From positions 1,798,001-1,862,000 of the forward strand of contig NZ_AP024322.1 in assembly GCF_018408855.1 (NCBI RefSeq): a stretch of DNA of 64,000 nt, written 5' to 3'. Each line of letters opens with the position of its first letter. The stretch's first letter is position 1. A program made the position numbers and the translations under genes. Origin of the DNA: Caballeronia sp. NK8. Its GTDB lineage: Bacteria; Pseudomonadota; Gammaproteobacteria; Burkholderiales; Burkholderiaceae. Positions 16,319 to 29,643 of the stretch are shown here, one piece after another. The notes under the pieces were generated by a model. That model saw only the letters and a list, made by a program, of their open reading frames with translations, searched no databases and was not told where the DNA came from.

Positions 16319-19300
16319 AAATCGCGGCTCGGCGTGGCGAGGCGGCCGAGCAGCGCGCTATGGTCTTCGAGCCGCTGCGCCACCAGATGCCGCACCTCGC
16401 CCTCCATCTGCCAGACCCCATGCACACCGAGCAGCGACGCCCCTAGCAGCACCTTGCGCTGCTTCTCGACGAGTCCGGGCCAGACGATCACGTTGATCGC
16501 GCCGGTTTCGTCTTCTATCGAGACGAAAATCGTCCCGTTCGCCGTGCCTGGCCGCTGCCGCACGGTCACGATGCCGCACGCCCGCACGAAGCGTCCGTTT
16601 CTGATGTCTGCCAGTTCGGCGGCTGTCTTGAAACGCATGCGCGCAAGCTTGCTGCGCAAGAGAGCGAGCGGATGACGATTGAGCGTGAGCCCGAGACTCG
16701 CGTAGTCGTCGACGATTTCGCGGCCTTCCGATGCCTCCGGCAGCAGGAGCGGCGCCTCGCTCATCGGCGCGTCGCGCAGCAATTCCGGCGCGCGCTGCTG
16801 CGCGGTGACCGCCCACCATGCCTGACGCCGATGCCCCGCGATGCTCGCGAGCGCATTTCCCGCCGCAAGCGCTTCGAGCTCGCGGCGCGACAAGTCCGCA
16901 CGACGCGTGAGATCGTCGACATCGGTGAATGGCGCCTGCGCGCGCGCGGCCATGATGCGCTCGGCCGCCGCCTGCGGGAGGCCCTTGATCAGTTGCAGGC
17001 CGATCCGTACGCCCGGCCCTTTCACGCCGTATTGCCGTCCATCCAGTTCGACGCGCTTTCTGAGCTTGCGCGCCCCGCGCCGCACCGTCTTCCGAAACAC
17101 GCGATCCGACTCGGCCGCGCCGTAGAACTGCTGACGCCGCCGTTCCTTGCCAGCATCGAACACGATGCGCTCGCCGTTGCCGGAGCGCGCTTCCAGCACC
17201 GATTCCCAGTCGCTCAGCGAAACATCGGGCGCGAACACCGGCACGCCGTGGCGCTTTGCGTCCTGCACGAGTTGCGAGGGCGAATAGAAACCGAGCGGCT
17301 GGCTGTTCAGCAGACCGGCGAGGAACGCCGCGGGCTCGTAGCGCTTGATCCACGCGCTGATATAGACGAGCAGCGCGAAGCTCGCCGAGTGACTCTCCGG
17401 AAAGCCGTATTCGCCGAAACCCTCGATCTGCTTGCACACGCGCGCCGCGAAATCATGCTCGTAACCGCGCGCGAGCATCTTTTTCATGAGATCGGCCTGA
17501 TATTTCTCCAGATGACTGCCGCGACGCCACGCTGCCATCGCGCGGCGCAACTGGTCGGCCTGCTCCGCCGTGTAGCCGGCCGCGACCATCGCGAGCTTCA
17601 TCACCTGCTCCTGGAAGATCGGCACGCCGAGCGTGCGGCCGAGCACCGGCCGCAGTTCCTCTTTCGGATATTCCTCCTCTTCCAGCCCTTGCTTGCGGCG
17701 CAGATACGGATGCACCATGCCGCCCTGAATCGGGCCGGGCCGCACGATCGCCACTTCGATCACGAGGTCGTAATACTTCTGGGGCCGCAAGCGCGGCAGC
17801 ATGCTCTGCTGTGCACGCGATTCGATCTGAAACACGCCGATGGTGTCCGCGCGGCAGCACATCTCATAGACGGCCTTGTCCTCGCGGCGAATATGCGCGA
17901 GACCGAAGCCCGGCACGCCGCGCCGCAGCGCGACGAATTCGAGCGCGCGCCGGATCGCCGACAGCATGCCGAGCGCGAGCACGTCCACTTTCAGGAGCTT
18001 CAGCTGATCGATGTCGTCCTTGTCCCACTGGATCACGCAGCGGTCTTTCATCGCGGCGTTTTCGATCGGCACGAGCCGCGACAACCGCTCCCGCGCGATC
18101 ACGAAGCCGCCGACATGTTGCGACAGATGTCGCGGAAAGCCGCGCAACTCGCGCGTCAAGCGGATGAGATGCTTCGTGACATGCGAATCGTCGCTGAAGC
18201 CCGCTTCCCTAAGATAGCCCGCGACCGCCGACGGCCCGTCCCACCACTGCTGCGACTTGCCGATGCGCTCGATCAGCGACGCATCGAGCCCGAGCGCCTT
18301 GCCCACATCCTTCAGCGCGCTGCGCGTGTGATACGTGATGAGCGACGCCGCCAGCGACGCGCGATGCCGTCCGTATTTCCGATAGATGTACTGGATCACT
18401 TCCTCGCGCCGCTGATGCTCGAAATCGACATCGATATCGGGTGGCTCGTTGCGCGCTTGCGAAATGAAGCGTTCGATCAGCAAGTCCATCCGGACCGGAT
18501 CGAGCTCGGTGATGAAGAGGCAATAGCAGATGATCGAATTCGCCGCCGAGCCGCGCCCCTGACACAGAATCCCTTTGCTGCGCGCAAACGCGACGATGTC
18601 ATAGACCGTCAGGAAGTACTTCTCGTATTCCAGCCTGGCGACGAGCGTCAACTCCTTTTCGATAAGACCGATCGTCTCGGCGTCCATGCCGTTCGGCCAG
18701 CGTTGCAACGCACCGGCAATCACCTGCTTGCGCAGATAGCTCGCGGGCGTCTCGCCGGGCGGCACCAGTTCTTCGGGATATTCGTACCTGAGTTCATCGA
18801 GCGTGAACGTGCAGCGTGCGGCCACCTTCAGCGTTTCCCTGATCGTCTCTTTGGGATACAGCGCGCCGATACGCAGCCGCGTGCGCAGATGCCGCTCCGC
18901 GTTCGCTTCGAGCGCATAACCGCATTCGGCGAGCGGCCGGTTCAGGCGAATCGCGGTCAAGGTGTCCTGCAACGGCTTGCGCGAACGCGCATGCATCAGC
19001 GCGCCGCTCGCCGCGACGAGCGGCAATCCGCTTGCTTCGGCCATCACGCGGCACGAAGCAAGACGTTCGTCGTCGCTGCCGTCCTGCCAGAGCTCCAGCG
19101 CGAGCCACGCGCGGCTCGCGGCGAAACTGGCCAGCCAGTGCGCGCGATCGAGCGTGTCGGCGAGCGTCGCCGAGCGCTGCGGCACGAGAATCAGGAGGCA
19201 ATCGGGCAAGTGCTTCAGATGGGCGATATCGCCGCGCAGGTCTGCCGTATCGGATGAGGCGGCGGGATCGGTGAAGTCTTCCGGGCCTAGCTTGTAACTG

Positions 19301-19773
19301 CCTTTGGGCGCACGCGAGCGCGCAAGCGAAATCAGCTCCGACAGATTGCCGTAGCCTGCACGATTCGTCGCGAGCGCGATCAGTGTGCAGAATGCTTTGC
19401 CGTCGTGATCGGTGAGATGCAGTTCGCTGCCGATGATCAGCTTCAGTGCCTGCGTCTTCGGCGGCGGTTCACCGGCAAGCCGCGCGGCTTCGGCAGCGGC
19501 CTGCGCTTTCGCTTCGATGTCCTTGATTGCGGCATGTGCACGCACGACGCCCGCGAGCGAGCATTCGTCCGTGATCGCGAGCGCGGTATAGCCATGTTCG
19601 AGCGCGGCCGCCGCCAGTTCCTGCGGATGCGACGCGCCGCGCAGGAACGAAAAGTTGCTCAGGCAATGCAGTTCGGCGTAACCGGGCAACAACGCCGACG
19701 AGCCTAGCGATGCCGCCTTGCCGTTGTTTTCGTCGCCTTCGCCCAGGCCGATGATGTCGCTCAAATCGTCCAT
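16312..19773 (-). CDS. dnaE2: Error-prone DNA polymerase DnaE2
   Basis: A C-family polymerase alpha subunit of 1153 aa that performs damage-induced mutagenic synthesis with ImuA and ImuB. The PHP domain starts at YAELHCLSNFSFLRGASHP (about 32-50). The catalytic Asp pair is in PDIDVDF (446-450), with a third Asp in LKVDVLALGML near 595. A C-terminal OB-fold follows. It starts 7 bp after the imuB stop, so translation is likely coupled. Its length and lack of a proofreading partner fit DnaE2 rather than the replicative DnaE. Confidence 0.95.
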   Translation of the reverse strand: MDDLSDIIGLGEGDENNGKAASLGSSALLPGYAELHCLSNFSFLRGASHPQELAAAALEHGYTALAITDECSLAGVVRAHAAIKDIEAKAQAAAEAARLAGEPPPKTQALKLIIGSELHLTDHDGKAFCTLIALATNRAGYGNLSELISLARSRAPKGSYKLGPEDFTDPAASSDTADLRGDIAHLKHLPDCLLILVPQRSATLADTLDRAHWLASFAASRAWLALELWQDGSDDERLASCRVMAEASGLPLVAASGALMHARSRKPLQDTLTAIRLNRPLAECGYALEANAERHLRTRLRIGALYPKETIRETLKVAARCTFTLDELRYEYPEELVPPGETPASYLRKQVIAGALQRWPNGMDAETIGLIEKELTLVARLEYEKYFLTVYDIVAFARSKGILCQGRGSAANSIICYCLFITELDPVRMDLLIERFISQARNEPPDIDVDFEHQRREEVIQYIYRKYGRHRASLAASLITYHTRSALKDVGKALGLDASLIERIGKSQQWWDGPSAVAGYLREAGFSDDSHVTKHLIRLTRELRGFPRHLSQHVGGFVIARERLSRLVPIENAAMKDRCVIQWDKDDIDQLKLLKVDVLALGMLSAIRRALEFVALRRGVPGFGLAHIRREDKAVYEMCCRADTIGVFQIESRAQQSMLPRLRPQKYYDLVIEVAIVRPGPIQGGMVHPYLRRKQGLEEEEYPKEELRPVLGRTLGVPIFQEQVMKLAMVAAGYTAEQADQLRRAMAAWRRGSHLEKYQADLMKKMLARGYEHDFAARVCKQIEGFGEYGFPESHSASFALLVYISAWIKRYEPAAFLAGLLNSQPLGFYSPSQLVQDAKRHGVPVFAPDVSLSDWESVLEARSGNGERIVFDAGKERRRQQFYGAAESDRVFRKTVRRGARKLRKRVELDGRQYGVKGPGVRIGLQLIKGLPQAAAERIMAARAQAPFTDVDDLTRRADLSRRELEALAAGNALASIAGHRRQAWWAVTAQQRAPELLRDAPMSEAPLLLPEASEGREIVDDYASLGLTLNRHPLALLRSKLARMRFKTAAELADIRNGRFVRACGIVTVRQRPGTANGTIFVSIEDETGAINVIVWPGLVEKQRKVLLGASLLGVHGVWQMEGEVRHLVAQRLEDHSALLGRLATPSRDFH

Positions 19774-19780
19774 GGCGGCA

Positions 19781-21436
19781 TCATCCGAAAAAACCGTGCA
19801 GGAACCAGTACCCGCTCAGACGTTCGCGATAGAGCCAGAACATGCGACCGCGATCGTCGGCGGCGACGTAGTAATCGCGCTGGACGCCGTTGCCGTCCCA
19901 CCATCCCGCCTCGATGCGTTCGGTCCGGCTGATGAGCTTCAGTGGACGTTGATAGAACGGCCGCTCATTGCGCAACATCAGCTTTTGCGGCGTTTCGAGT
20001 ATCCACGAAGGCCGCGGCTGCGAAGGAACGGCCAGGTCGGGAAGCGCGAGCGGTTCGTCGGATTCGGTTGGCGCTTCGGCTTCTGTCTCAGCTTCCGTCT
20101 CGACCGGCGCGCTCGTTTTTGCTGCTTGAGCCTCCAGCGACTTCTTTCCTCGCTTCGACTTTGCTTCGTGCCCGGGCTTACAGGCTTCGACCGTCATCGC
20201 CGCTTCGGGCCGGTGATCGTCCCGCGCGACCAGTTGCACGACATTCTCGGCGCCGAGTCGCGCGCTCAGACGTTCGAGCAGTTGCGCCATCGATTCGCTG
20301 TCGGAACCTGGCATCGGAAACAGGGTGTCGGGCGGCGGCGCGTGTTCGCTGATCTTGTCGGCCAGAAGCTTCATCTCGATCACGGGCGCTGCGAGCGTCG
20401 TCTGATTCAGCTTCTCGCGCAACAACCAGAGGATGTGATCGGCTTCGCGCGTCGGCACGGCCCACGCCACCTTGAACGTCGACGTTTTCGGCGCGTGACG
20501 GGCGGCCAGTTCGTGCTCGAGCAACAGCGAGAATTCGCTGACGGCCGCATGATGCGCGCTCAGCCAGCCGGCGAGTTGCAGCACGAGACGGCGGGCGGCG
20601 AACAGCAACGCGTCGGCGTTTTCCACGCGCGCCTGCAGTTCGAGCCGCGCTTCGAACGACGCCGGCGCGCAAAACGCCTCGCGCGGGTCGGGCGCCTGTC
20701 CGTATGCCTGCGCGAGCCATTGCAGGACGCCTTGCCCGAACCGTCGCGCGACACCCTTGCGCGGCAGACGGCGCAAATCGGCAAGCGTCGTACAGCCGAT
20801 CTGTTCGAACGCGTTGCCGTGCGAATGCGCCGACGGCACGAGCGTTACGGGCAGCTCATCGAGCACGCGTATGAGCGTCGTCTCTTTCACGATACGCACG
20901 CGACGCGCCACACGACGCGTGCGCGCGTGCGCCAGCAACCATGCGCCCCACGCAGTCGGCGCGCAACCCATGCGCGAGGTGAAGCCGCATCCTTTCACCG
21001 TCGACGTCACCCTGGACAGCAACGCGCGCAATCCGCCGAAAAGCCGCATGCTCGCACCGACTTCGAGCAGCACCGTGTTCGCATGGGTCAGCACGACTTT
21101 GGGCGTGAACGCGAGCAACGCCAGCGCAACGGCTTCGAGTGCGCGCTGCTCTTCGCGAATATCGACGGCGAGCAACGTCAGCTGGGGCGCCAGCGCGAAC
21201 GCGTGCGAGCGCGTGCAGCCAGGCCGCACGCCGAGCCGAAACGCAACGAGATCGGGCATCAGGATGCGCGCGTGATCGGCGAGCGCGAAGCATGGCTGAT
21301 CGATATCGTCGACGCGGCTGTCATTCGGCGTCGATGCTGCTCCAGGCGAGATCGAACTCGCCGATGCCGAGGGCATCGATGGCGGCCTGACTGCTTCGAG
21401 CGATAAAAGCGGCAATGTCACCGCTATCCACAACAT
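19781..21436 (-). CDS. imuB: Y-family polymerase-like protein ImuB
   Basis: A 551-aa inactive relative of Y-family polymerases that links DnaE2 to the sliding clamp. The N-terminus MLWIAVTLPLLSLEA is the family start. The acidic catalytic residues of true Y-family enzymes are not apparent. A Glu/Ala-rich linker near residue 440 and the C-terminal YWFLHGFFG are typical. The start lies inside imuA, a 116-bp out-of-frame overlap. Both ends match family sequence, so the overlap appears real. Confidence 0.92.
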   Translation of the reverse strand: MLWIAVTLPLLSLEAVRPPSMPSASASSISPGAASTPNDSRVDDIDQPCFALADHARILMPDLVAFRLGVRPGCTRSHAFALAPQLTLLAVDIREEQRALEAVALALLAFTPKVVLTHANTVLLEVGASMRLFGGLRALLSRVTSTVKGCGFTSRMGCAPTAWGAWLLAHARTRRVARRVRIVKETTLIRVLDELPVTLVPSAHSHGNAFEQIGCTTLADLRRLPRKGVARRFGQGVLQWLAQAYGQAPDPREAFCAPASFEARLELQARVENADALLFAARRLVLQLAGWLSAHHAAVSEFSLLLEHELAARHAPKTSTFKVAWAVPTREADHILWLLREKLNQTTLAAPVIEMKLLADKISEHAPPPDTLFPMPGSDSESMAQLLERLSARLGAENVVQLVARDDHRPEAAMTVEACKPGHEAKSKRGKKSLEAQAAKTSAPVETEAETEAEAPTESDEPLALPDLAVPSQPRPSWILETPQKLMLRNERPFYQRPLKLISRTERIEAGWWDGNGVQRDYYVAADDRGRMFWLYRERLSGYWFLHGFFG

Positions 21437-22184
21437 GTTTGACCTCTCGTGCTTTCCTTGCCTGATGCGCGCGACGAATATGTTCGGGCAGCGCAGGCAT
21501 CTGCAACGGCACGCTCAACCGCAACGGCTTGCCCAGCAACGGACCGCGCCGCTTGATGATGTCGATCTCGAGCATGACGGCCTGCATCCATTCGCGACGG
21601 TTCATCGTCTGCGCGTTGGCGGGAAGTATCGGCTTGCAGACCATGCGCAGCGGCGCGGCGGATGATTGCTTCGCCGCTTTGAGCGGGCGGAACAGGAACG
21701 CCAGCGACTGCGCTTCCTGAGCTGCCACTTGCAGCCTTCGCAGCGCTTCGGAGCGCACTTGCGGTAGCCAGATCAGCACAGCGCCGATGCCTTCCTGCTT
21801 CAGCGACTGTTCCGCCGCCCAGAGCACCTGATCCTCCGGCGCCTTGACCCAGACGAGCTTGTTCACCGAGATGTTCATCGCCCGAAGCGCGGCCAGATTG
21901 GGCTTCCAAGGTGGCGCGACGAAGATGACGGAGCGGCCTTTGCTTGCTGTCAGCTCTCGAAGCGTGTGCGCGAGCAGCCTGATTTCACCGACGCCGCTCT
22001 GCTCGATCAGCAATTCGGTGACTGAGCCAGGCATCCATCCGGCGCCGGGCAAGGCGAGATCGAGCGTCCGAAAGCCGCTCGAGATGATGTTCGAGTCGGG
22101 ATCGTTGATCGGACTGCCCTGCCAGACCTGACGCTGCAGATGCGATGTCAGCCCGATATCGAGCAATGAAAGTGCTGCACCCAT
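21321..22184 (-). CDS. imuA: Translesion synthesis accessory protein ImuA
   Basis: 287 aa, RecA/SulA-like, first gene of the imuA-imuB-dnaE2 mutagenesis cassette. It has ISSGFRTLDLALPGAGWMPG near residue 34, the usual Walker-like region in degenerate form. The start at 22184 is chosen for the GGGGA ribosome site 7 bp upstream; the frame extends to 22223. A LexA box at 22254-22269 lies 70 bp upstream, so the cassette is expected to be SOS-induced. Confidence 0.92.
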   Translation of the reverse strand: MGAALSLLDIGLTSHLQRQVWQGSPINDPDSNIISSGFRTLDLALPGAGWMPGSVTELLIEQSGVGEIRLLAHTLRELTASKGRSVIFVAPPWKPNLAALRAMNISVNKLVWVKAPEDQVLWAAEQSLKQEGIGAVLIWLPQVRSEALRRLQVAAQEAQSLAFLFRPLKAAKQSSAAPLRMVCKPILPANAQTMNRREWMQAVMLEIDIIKRRGPLLGKPLRLSVPLQMPALPEHIRRAHQARKAREVKHVVDSGDIAAFIARSSQAAIDALGIGEFDLAWSSIDAE

Positions 22185-22253
22185 GAGTTTCCCCGTCCAG
22201 CGCGAATGCAAGGGCCTGCTCATGGTTCGAGCGCTCGGCGACCTCTAATTTTA

Positions 22254-22269
22254 CTGTATATTTATACAG
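22254..22269. promoter_or_regulatory. LexA (SOS) box of the imuA-imuB-dnaE2 operon
   Basis: A perfect 16-bp CTGT-N8-ACAG palindrome with an all-A/T centre, CTGTATATTTATACAG, matching the E. coli-type LexA consensus used by beta-proteobacteria. It lies in an A/T-rich stretch 70 bp before the imuA start and probably covers the promoter. Confidence 0.88.
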
Positions 22270-22357
22270 TATTTTGCTGTGGGAGGGTAAACAACCGATG
22301 GGCCGGCGCACGCTGTCAGGCCACGAAGGGAGAGGAGAAGGATGTGGGGCAGAAACG

Positions 22358-22392
22358 CAAAAACCCCACCTTTGTGAGGTGGGGTTTTTGTT
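22358..22392 (-). terminator. Terminator of the rRNA operon
   Basis: A CCCCACCT / AGGTGGGG stem flanked by A- and T-runs, 16 bp past the 5S gene on the minus strand. The plus-strand reading also ends in TTTTTG, so it can act in both directions. Confidence 0.85.
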
Positions 22393-22407
22393 TTACGGCA
22401 TGAGGAG

Positions 22408-22520
22408 CCTGACGATTACCTACTTTCACACGGGAACCCGCACTATCATCGGCGTGGAGTCGTTTCACGGTCCTGTTCGGGATGGGAAGGGGTGGGACCG
22501 ACTCGCTATGGTCATCAGGC
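22408..22520 (-). rRNA. rrf: 5S ribosomal RNA
   Basis: On the minus strand it begins GCCTGATGACCATAGCGAG and contains CCCATCCCGAACAGGACCG and the closing AGTAGGTAATCGTCAGGC. About 113 nt, last gene of the rrn operon. Exact ends are uncertain by a few bases. Confidence 0.95.
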
Positions 22521-22654
22521 ATGACTTGTTGTTGGGTTGACGTGGTCAACACAACCAATCCGGGAAGAAGCGGTAAAGAATTCGGGTGGCGATTGTCGCA
22601 CACGCTGTACTCGCCAGTGCGGGCTCCTGAGGAGGCACAAACACACTGGTTATA

Positions 22655-25540
<2,886 letters not shown>

Positions 25541-25885
25541 CTATAACGAGTGTGTCTGAGCGATCAGAGTTAGCGCTTTAGCGCTTACTCTGATCTCATC
25601 CCCGCAAGGGGACGACTCATTTCGCTATAGGCTGAGTATTCGCGTTGTGCCGTATTCCAAAGCAATCTTTCGATCACCTTTTCATACTTGATACAATCAC
25701 TACCCTGAGCGCTTACTCACACCCATCTCTAAGTGCTTTCAGCAACTCTCTTTACTACTTCTTCCAGATTGTTAAAGAACGTTTAGCCGACAAGCGTGTT
25801 GCACTGCTTGCAGCATCAACTGGCTATAGTCGCCAATGCTTAAGGTTCGCTGCCGTTTTTAGCAGAACCCTAAGCATTGAGGACT
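25541..25885 (-). other. Spacer between tRNA-Ala and 23S rRNA, with boxA
   Basis: 345 bp of transcribed spacer. A boxA-like element (minus GTTCTTTAAC, 25771-25780) supports Nus-factor antitermination into 23S. Sequence on both sides of 23S can pair to form the processing stem. I see no gene here. Confidence 0.7.
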
Positions 25886-25961
25886 TGGTGGAGGATGACG
25901 GGATCGAACCGACGACCCCCTGCTTGCAAAGCAGGTGCTCTCCCAGCTGAGCTAATCCCCC
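25886..25961 (-). tRNA. tRNA-Ala (TGC)
   Basis: A 76-nt tRNA with encoded CCA, acceptor start GGGGGAT and anticodon TGC in CTGCTTTGCAAGCAG. It lies in the 16S-23S spacer, the standard place. Confidence 0.97.
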
Positions 25962-26010
25962 TTCATGGCCTGACTAGGAACTGTTGCTCCGTCAGCACGC
26001 CTCTCTCGGG

Positions 26011-26087
26011 TGGTGGGTCTGGTTGGATTCGAACCAACGACCCCCGCCTTATCAAGACGGTGCTCTAACCGACTGAGCTACAGACCC
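26011..26087 (-). tRNA. tRNA-Ile (GAT)
   Basis: A 77-nt tRNA with encoded CCA, acceptor start GGGTCTG and anticodon GAT. It is the first tRNA in the 16S-23S spacer, 61 bp after 16S. Confidence 0.97.
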
Positions 26088-26148
26088 TTAGCCTGTCTTT
26101 CTTACAGCCGATAAGCGTGAGCGCTTAATGTTGAAGTGCGAAGCTCGA

Positions 26149-27679
<1,531 letters not shown>

Positions 27680-28075
27680 TCAAACCTGTTACTGTTTTTC
27701 GGTTCCGTTAAGAACCGGTCGCTCACTCAACGTACTGACAATGATTAATCCATCTTTCGACAGATAAACCTTCCTCTGATACTTCGTGTGAGACTCTTGA
27801 TACTTTTGCTTTTTGCTTCAGCCCCGAAAGACTGAAACCGCACTCGCTATCAAGCGCCCACACTTATCGGCTGTTAGTTTTTAAAGAGCACATCGCAAGA
27901 ATCACATCAACTTCCGTCTTGCGTCGCTGCATCAGCAGCAGAGAAACGAGATTATGAACAACGTTTCGGTATCTGTCAACAAGAACTTCGAACTTCTTTT
28001 CTCGCCGACCGCACCGGGAACCGCCTCATCCCGCCTCCTTCGCGTTCATCGAATCGCGAAGGAACGGAATTCTAG
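27680..28075 (-). other. rRNA operon leader
   Basis: Transcribed leader and promoter region of about 400 bp before 16S. It holds a promoter (27951-27979) and a boxA antitermination site (minus TGCTCTTTAA, 27881-27890). The stretch between boxA and 16S can pair with sequence after 16S for RNase III processing. No second promoter was recognised, and no gene. Confidence 0.75.
27951..27979 (-). promoter_or_regulatory. rRNA operon promoter
   Basis: Minus strand: -35 TTGACA (27974-27979), 17-bp spacer, -10 CATAAT (27951-27956), with an A-rich stretch upstream that could act as an UP element. The start would be about 265 bp before 16S. Confidence 0.8.
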
Positions 28076-28237
28076 TCAGTGAATCCCGGCTCCGCAAGGG
28101 GTGTTTGAAAAACTATTCGATCCTCCTAAGCGCCTATCTCGTCCGACAGACCCACGTGCTGCATCGCCACACGATAAAACCATCCGCCGAGCGACTACAA
28201 TCAAAGGTTCACCGCACCAATTCACTCTTGTATCGAT

Positions 28238-29452
28238 ATGCGCTCGCGACTTGCAAAACGTATTCCCCCGGACGCCGACAAGCTCGTCAGCCTCTCTCTC
28301 GCGCTCTTCGCGTCCGGCAGCCGTGTCGAGGATCGCTTCTGGGAAGATCGCCTCGACACGCTCATCGCCAAACTCGTGCGCAACGGCAATCAGACGACGC
28401 TCGACGCCGCGCTCGACCATCTGCAGCAGAATCATCCGGACGCGTATGGCGCCCTCGCCGACATGGCCGAGACCCACAGCGAGTCGTTCAACATCGATAT
28501 CGACGGCACGCCCCACGAAGCATTGCTCATGGCCGCCCCGGTGCTCGCGTGGACGCGCTACGCGATCCCTTCCGGCGCGCTCAAGGGCGACGCCATCGAT
28601 GCGTTGCGCACGCAGATGCAGGCGCATGTCCTCGCGGCCGGCGCGCGCGTGGCGGTCGCGCCGTATCTCTATAGCATCGACCAGTTGCCGCGGCACCACG
28701 TCGATACAGCGCGCCTCGCGCAACAGTTGCTGCAAACGGTCTTGAGCGGCAACGTCGCGCGTCTGAACCTCGCCGATCTTCCGGAAACCTCGCCGATTCT
28801 CGCTGACCCGCGATTCCTGCTGGCACTGGTCGTCGTACCGGCCGGCGGGGCGTTGTTCCGCTGGCAGGAAGATGAGAACGGCGGGCGCGTCGAGCGTGGT
28901 CAATGCCTGGAGCAATGGGCCGCGCAAGGCGGGCCGAGTTTCGCGGCCATTCTGCCCGGCTGCGAGTTCGAGTGTCTCCTGCCCGACGCCTACTACTCCG
29001 CCTGCCGCGACGCCGATGAACAGGTTCGCCCGCACACGGTACGAACCGCCGTGCGCTATCTGTTCGACACGCTCGGCGCCGCGCCCCAGGACTTGCGCGC
29101 CGTCATCGCAGGTTTCGGCGAGCGTCGTATCGACGAATATCGCATCGGCTTCACACGACGCGGCAGCAACGACGTGATCTACGGCGTCGTGTGGCCGCTC
29201 TATGGGCGCGAGAACGGCGAGCTGGGCATGGATGAGGATGCCGCCGATCTCGAAGGCGCCAACGGCGCGGTCGAGGAGATCGTCGAATTGCTGAAGAAGG
29301 CGGGGGTGTCGGACGTGCGTCGCCATGCCGGACGCTTCGAACCCGAATTCTGCGATGACTGCGGCGTGCCGCTCTATGCGGATCCGCTCGGCGAGATCGT
29401 CCACGCCGAAATGCCCGAGGACGCTGAGCCGGCGCAGCCTCATTTCCACTGA
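28238..29452 (+). CDS. DUF2863 family protein
   Basis: A 404-aa soluble protein that fits the DUF2863 family of beta-proteobacteria, function unknown. There is no signal peptide or membrane segment. Near the C-terminus FCDDCGVPLYADPLGE has a CxxC pair that may form half of a metal site, and the tail is acidic with final His residues. No strong ribosome site precedes the ATG. It is divergent from the rRNA operon and ends at its own terminator, so it is probably monocistronic. Confidence 0.8.
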   Translation: MRSRLAKRIPPDADKLVSLSLALFASGSRVEDRFWEDRLDTLIAKLVRNGNQTTLDAALDHLQQNHPDAYGALADMAETHSESFNIDIDGTPHEALLMAAPVLAWTRYAIPSGALKGDAIDALRTQMQAHVLAAGARVAVAPYLYSIDQLPRHHVDTARLAQQLLQTVLSGNVARLNLADLPETSPILADPRFLLALVVVPAGGALFRWQEDENGGRVERGQCLEQWAAQGGPSFAAILPGCEFECLLPDAYYSACRDADEQVRPHTVRTAVRYLFDTLGAAPQDLRAVIAGFGERRIDEYRIGFTRRGSNDVIYGVVWPLYGRENGELGMDEDAADLEGANGAVEEIVELLKKAGVSDVRRHAGRFEPEFCDDCGVPLYADPLGEIVHAEMPEDAEPAQPHFH

Positions 29453-29485
29453 AACCGGCGAATAGCCGTTTTCGACCTGAACCGA

Positions 29486-29509
29486 ACCCCGCCCTCGCGC
29501 GGGGTTTTG
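29486..29509 (+). terminator. Terminator after the DUF2863 gene
   Basis: CCCCGC / GCGGGG hairpin followed by TTTTGT, 34 bp after the stop codon. Confidence 0.8.
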
Positions 29510-29643
29510 TGTATTTATGCCTATGCCGTTCGGATAGGGGGCCAAATCACCTCAAATTTGTCAACATAGCGCTGACGCCGACCCGTTCTCTGGCGTCAAG
29601 TCCCGAAGCCGAGGGCGACGGGTGTTTTGACGAGAGGTAAAGC

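Noticed and set aside
16672..19257. 861-aa open frame opposite dnaE2
   Set aside because: Antisense to a complete dnaE2 and rich in Arg/His; no start signals or motifs.
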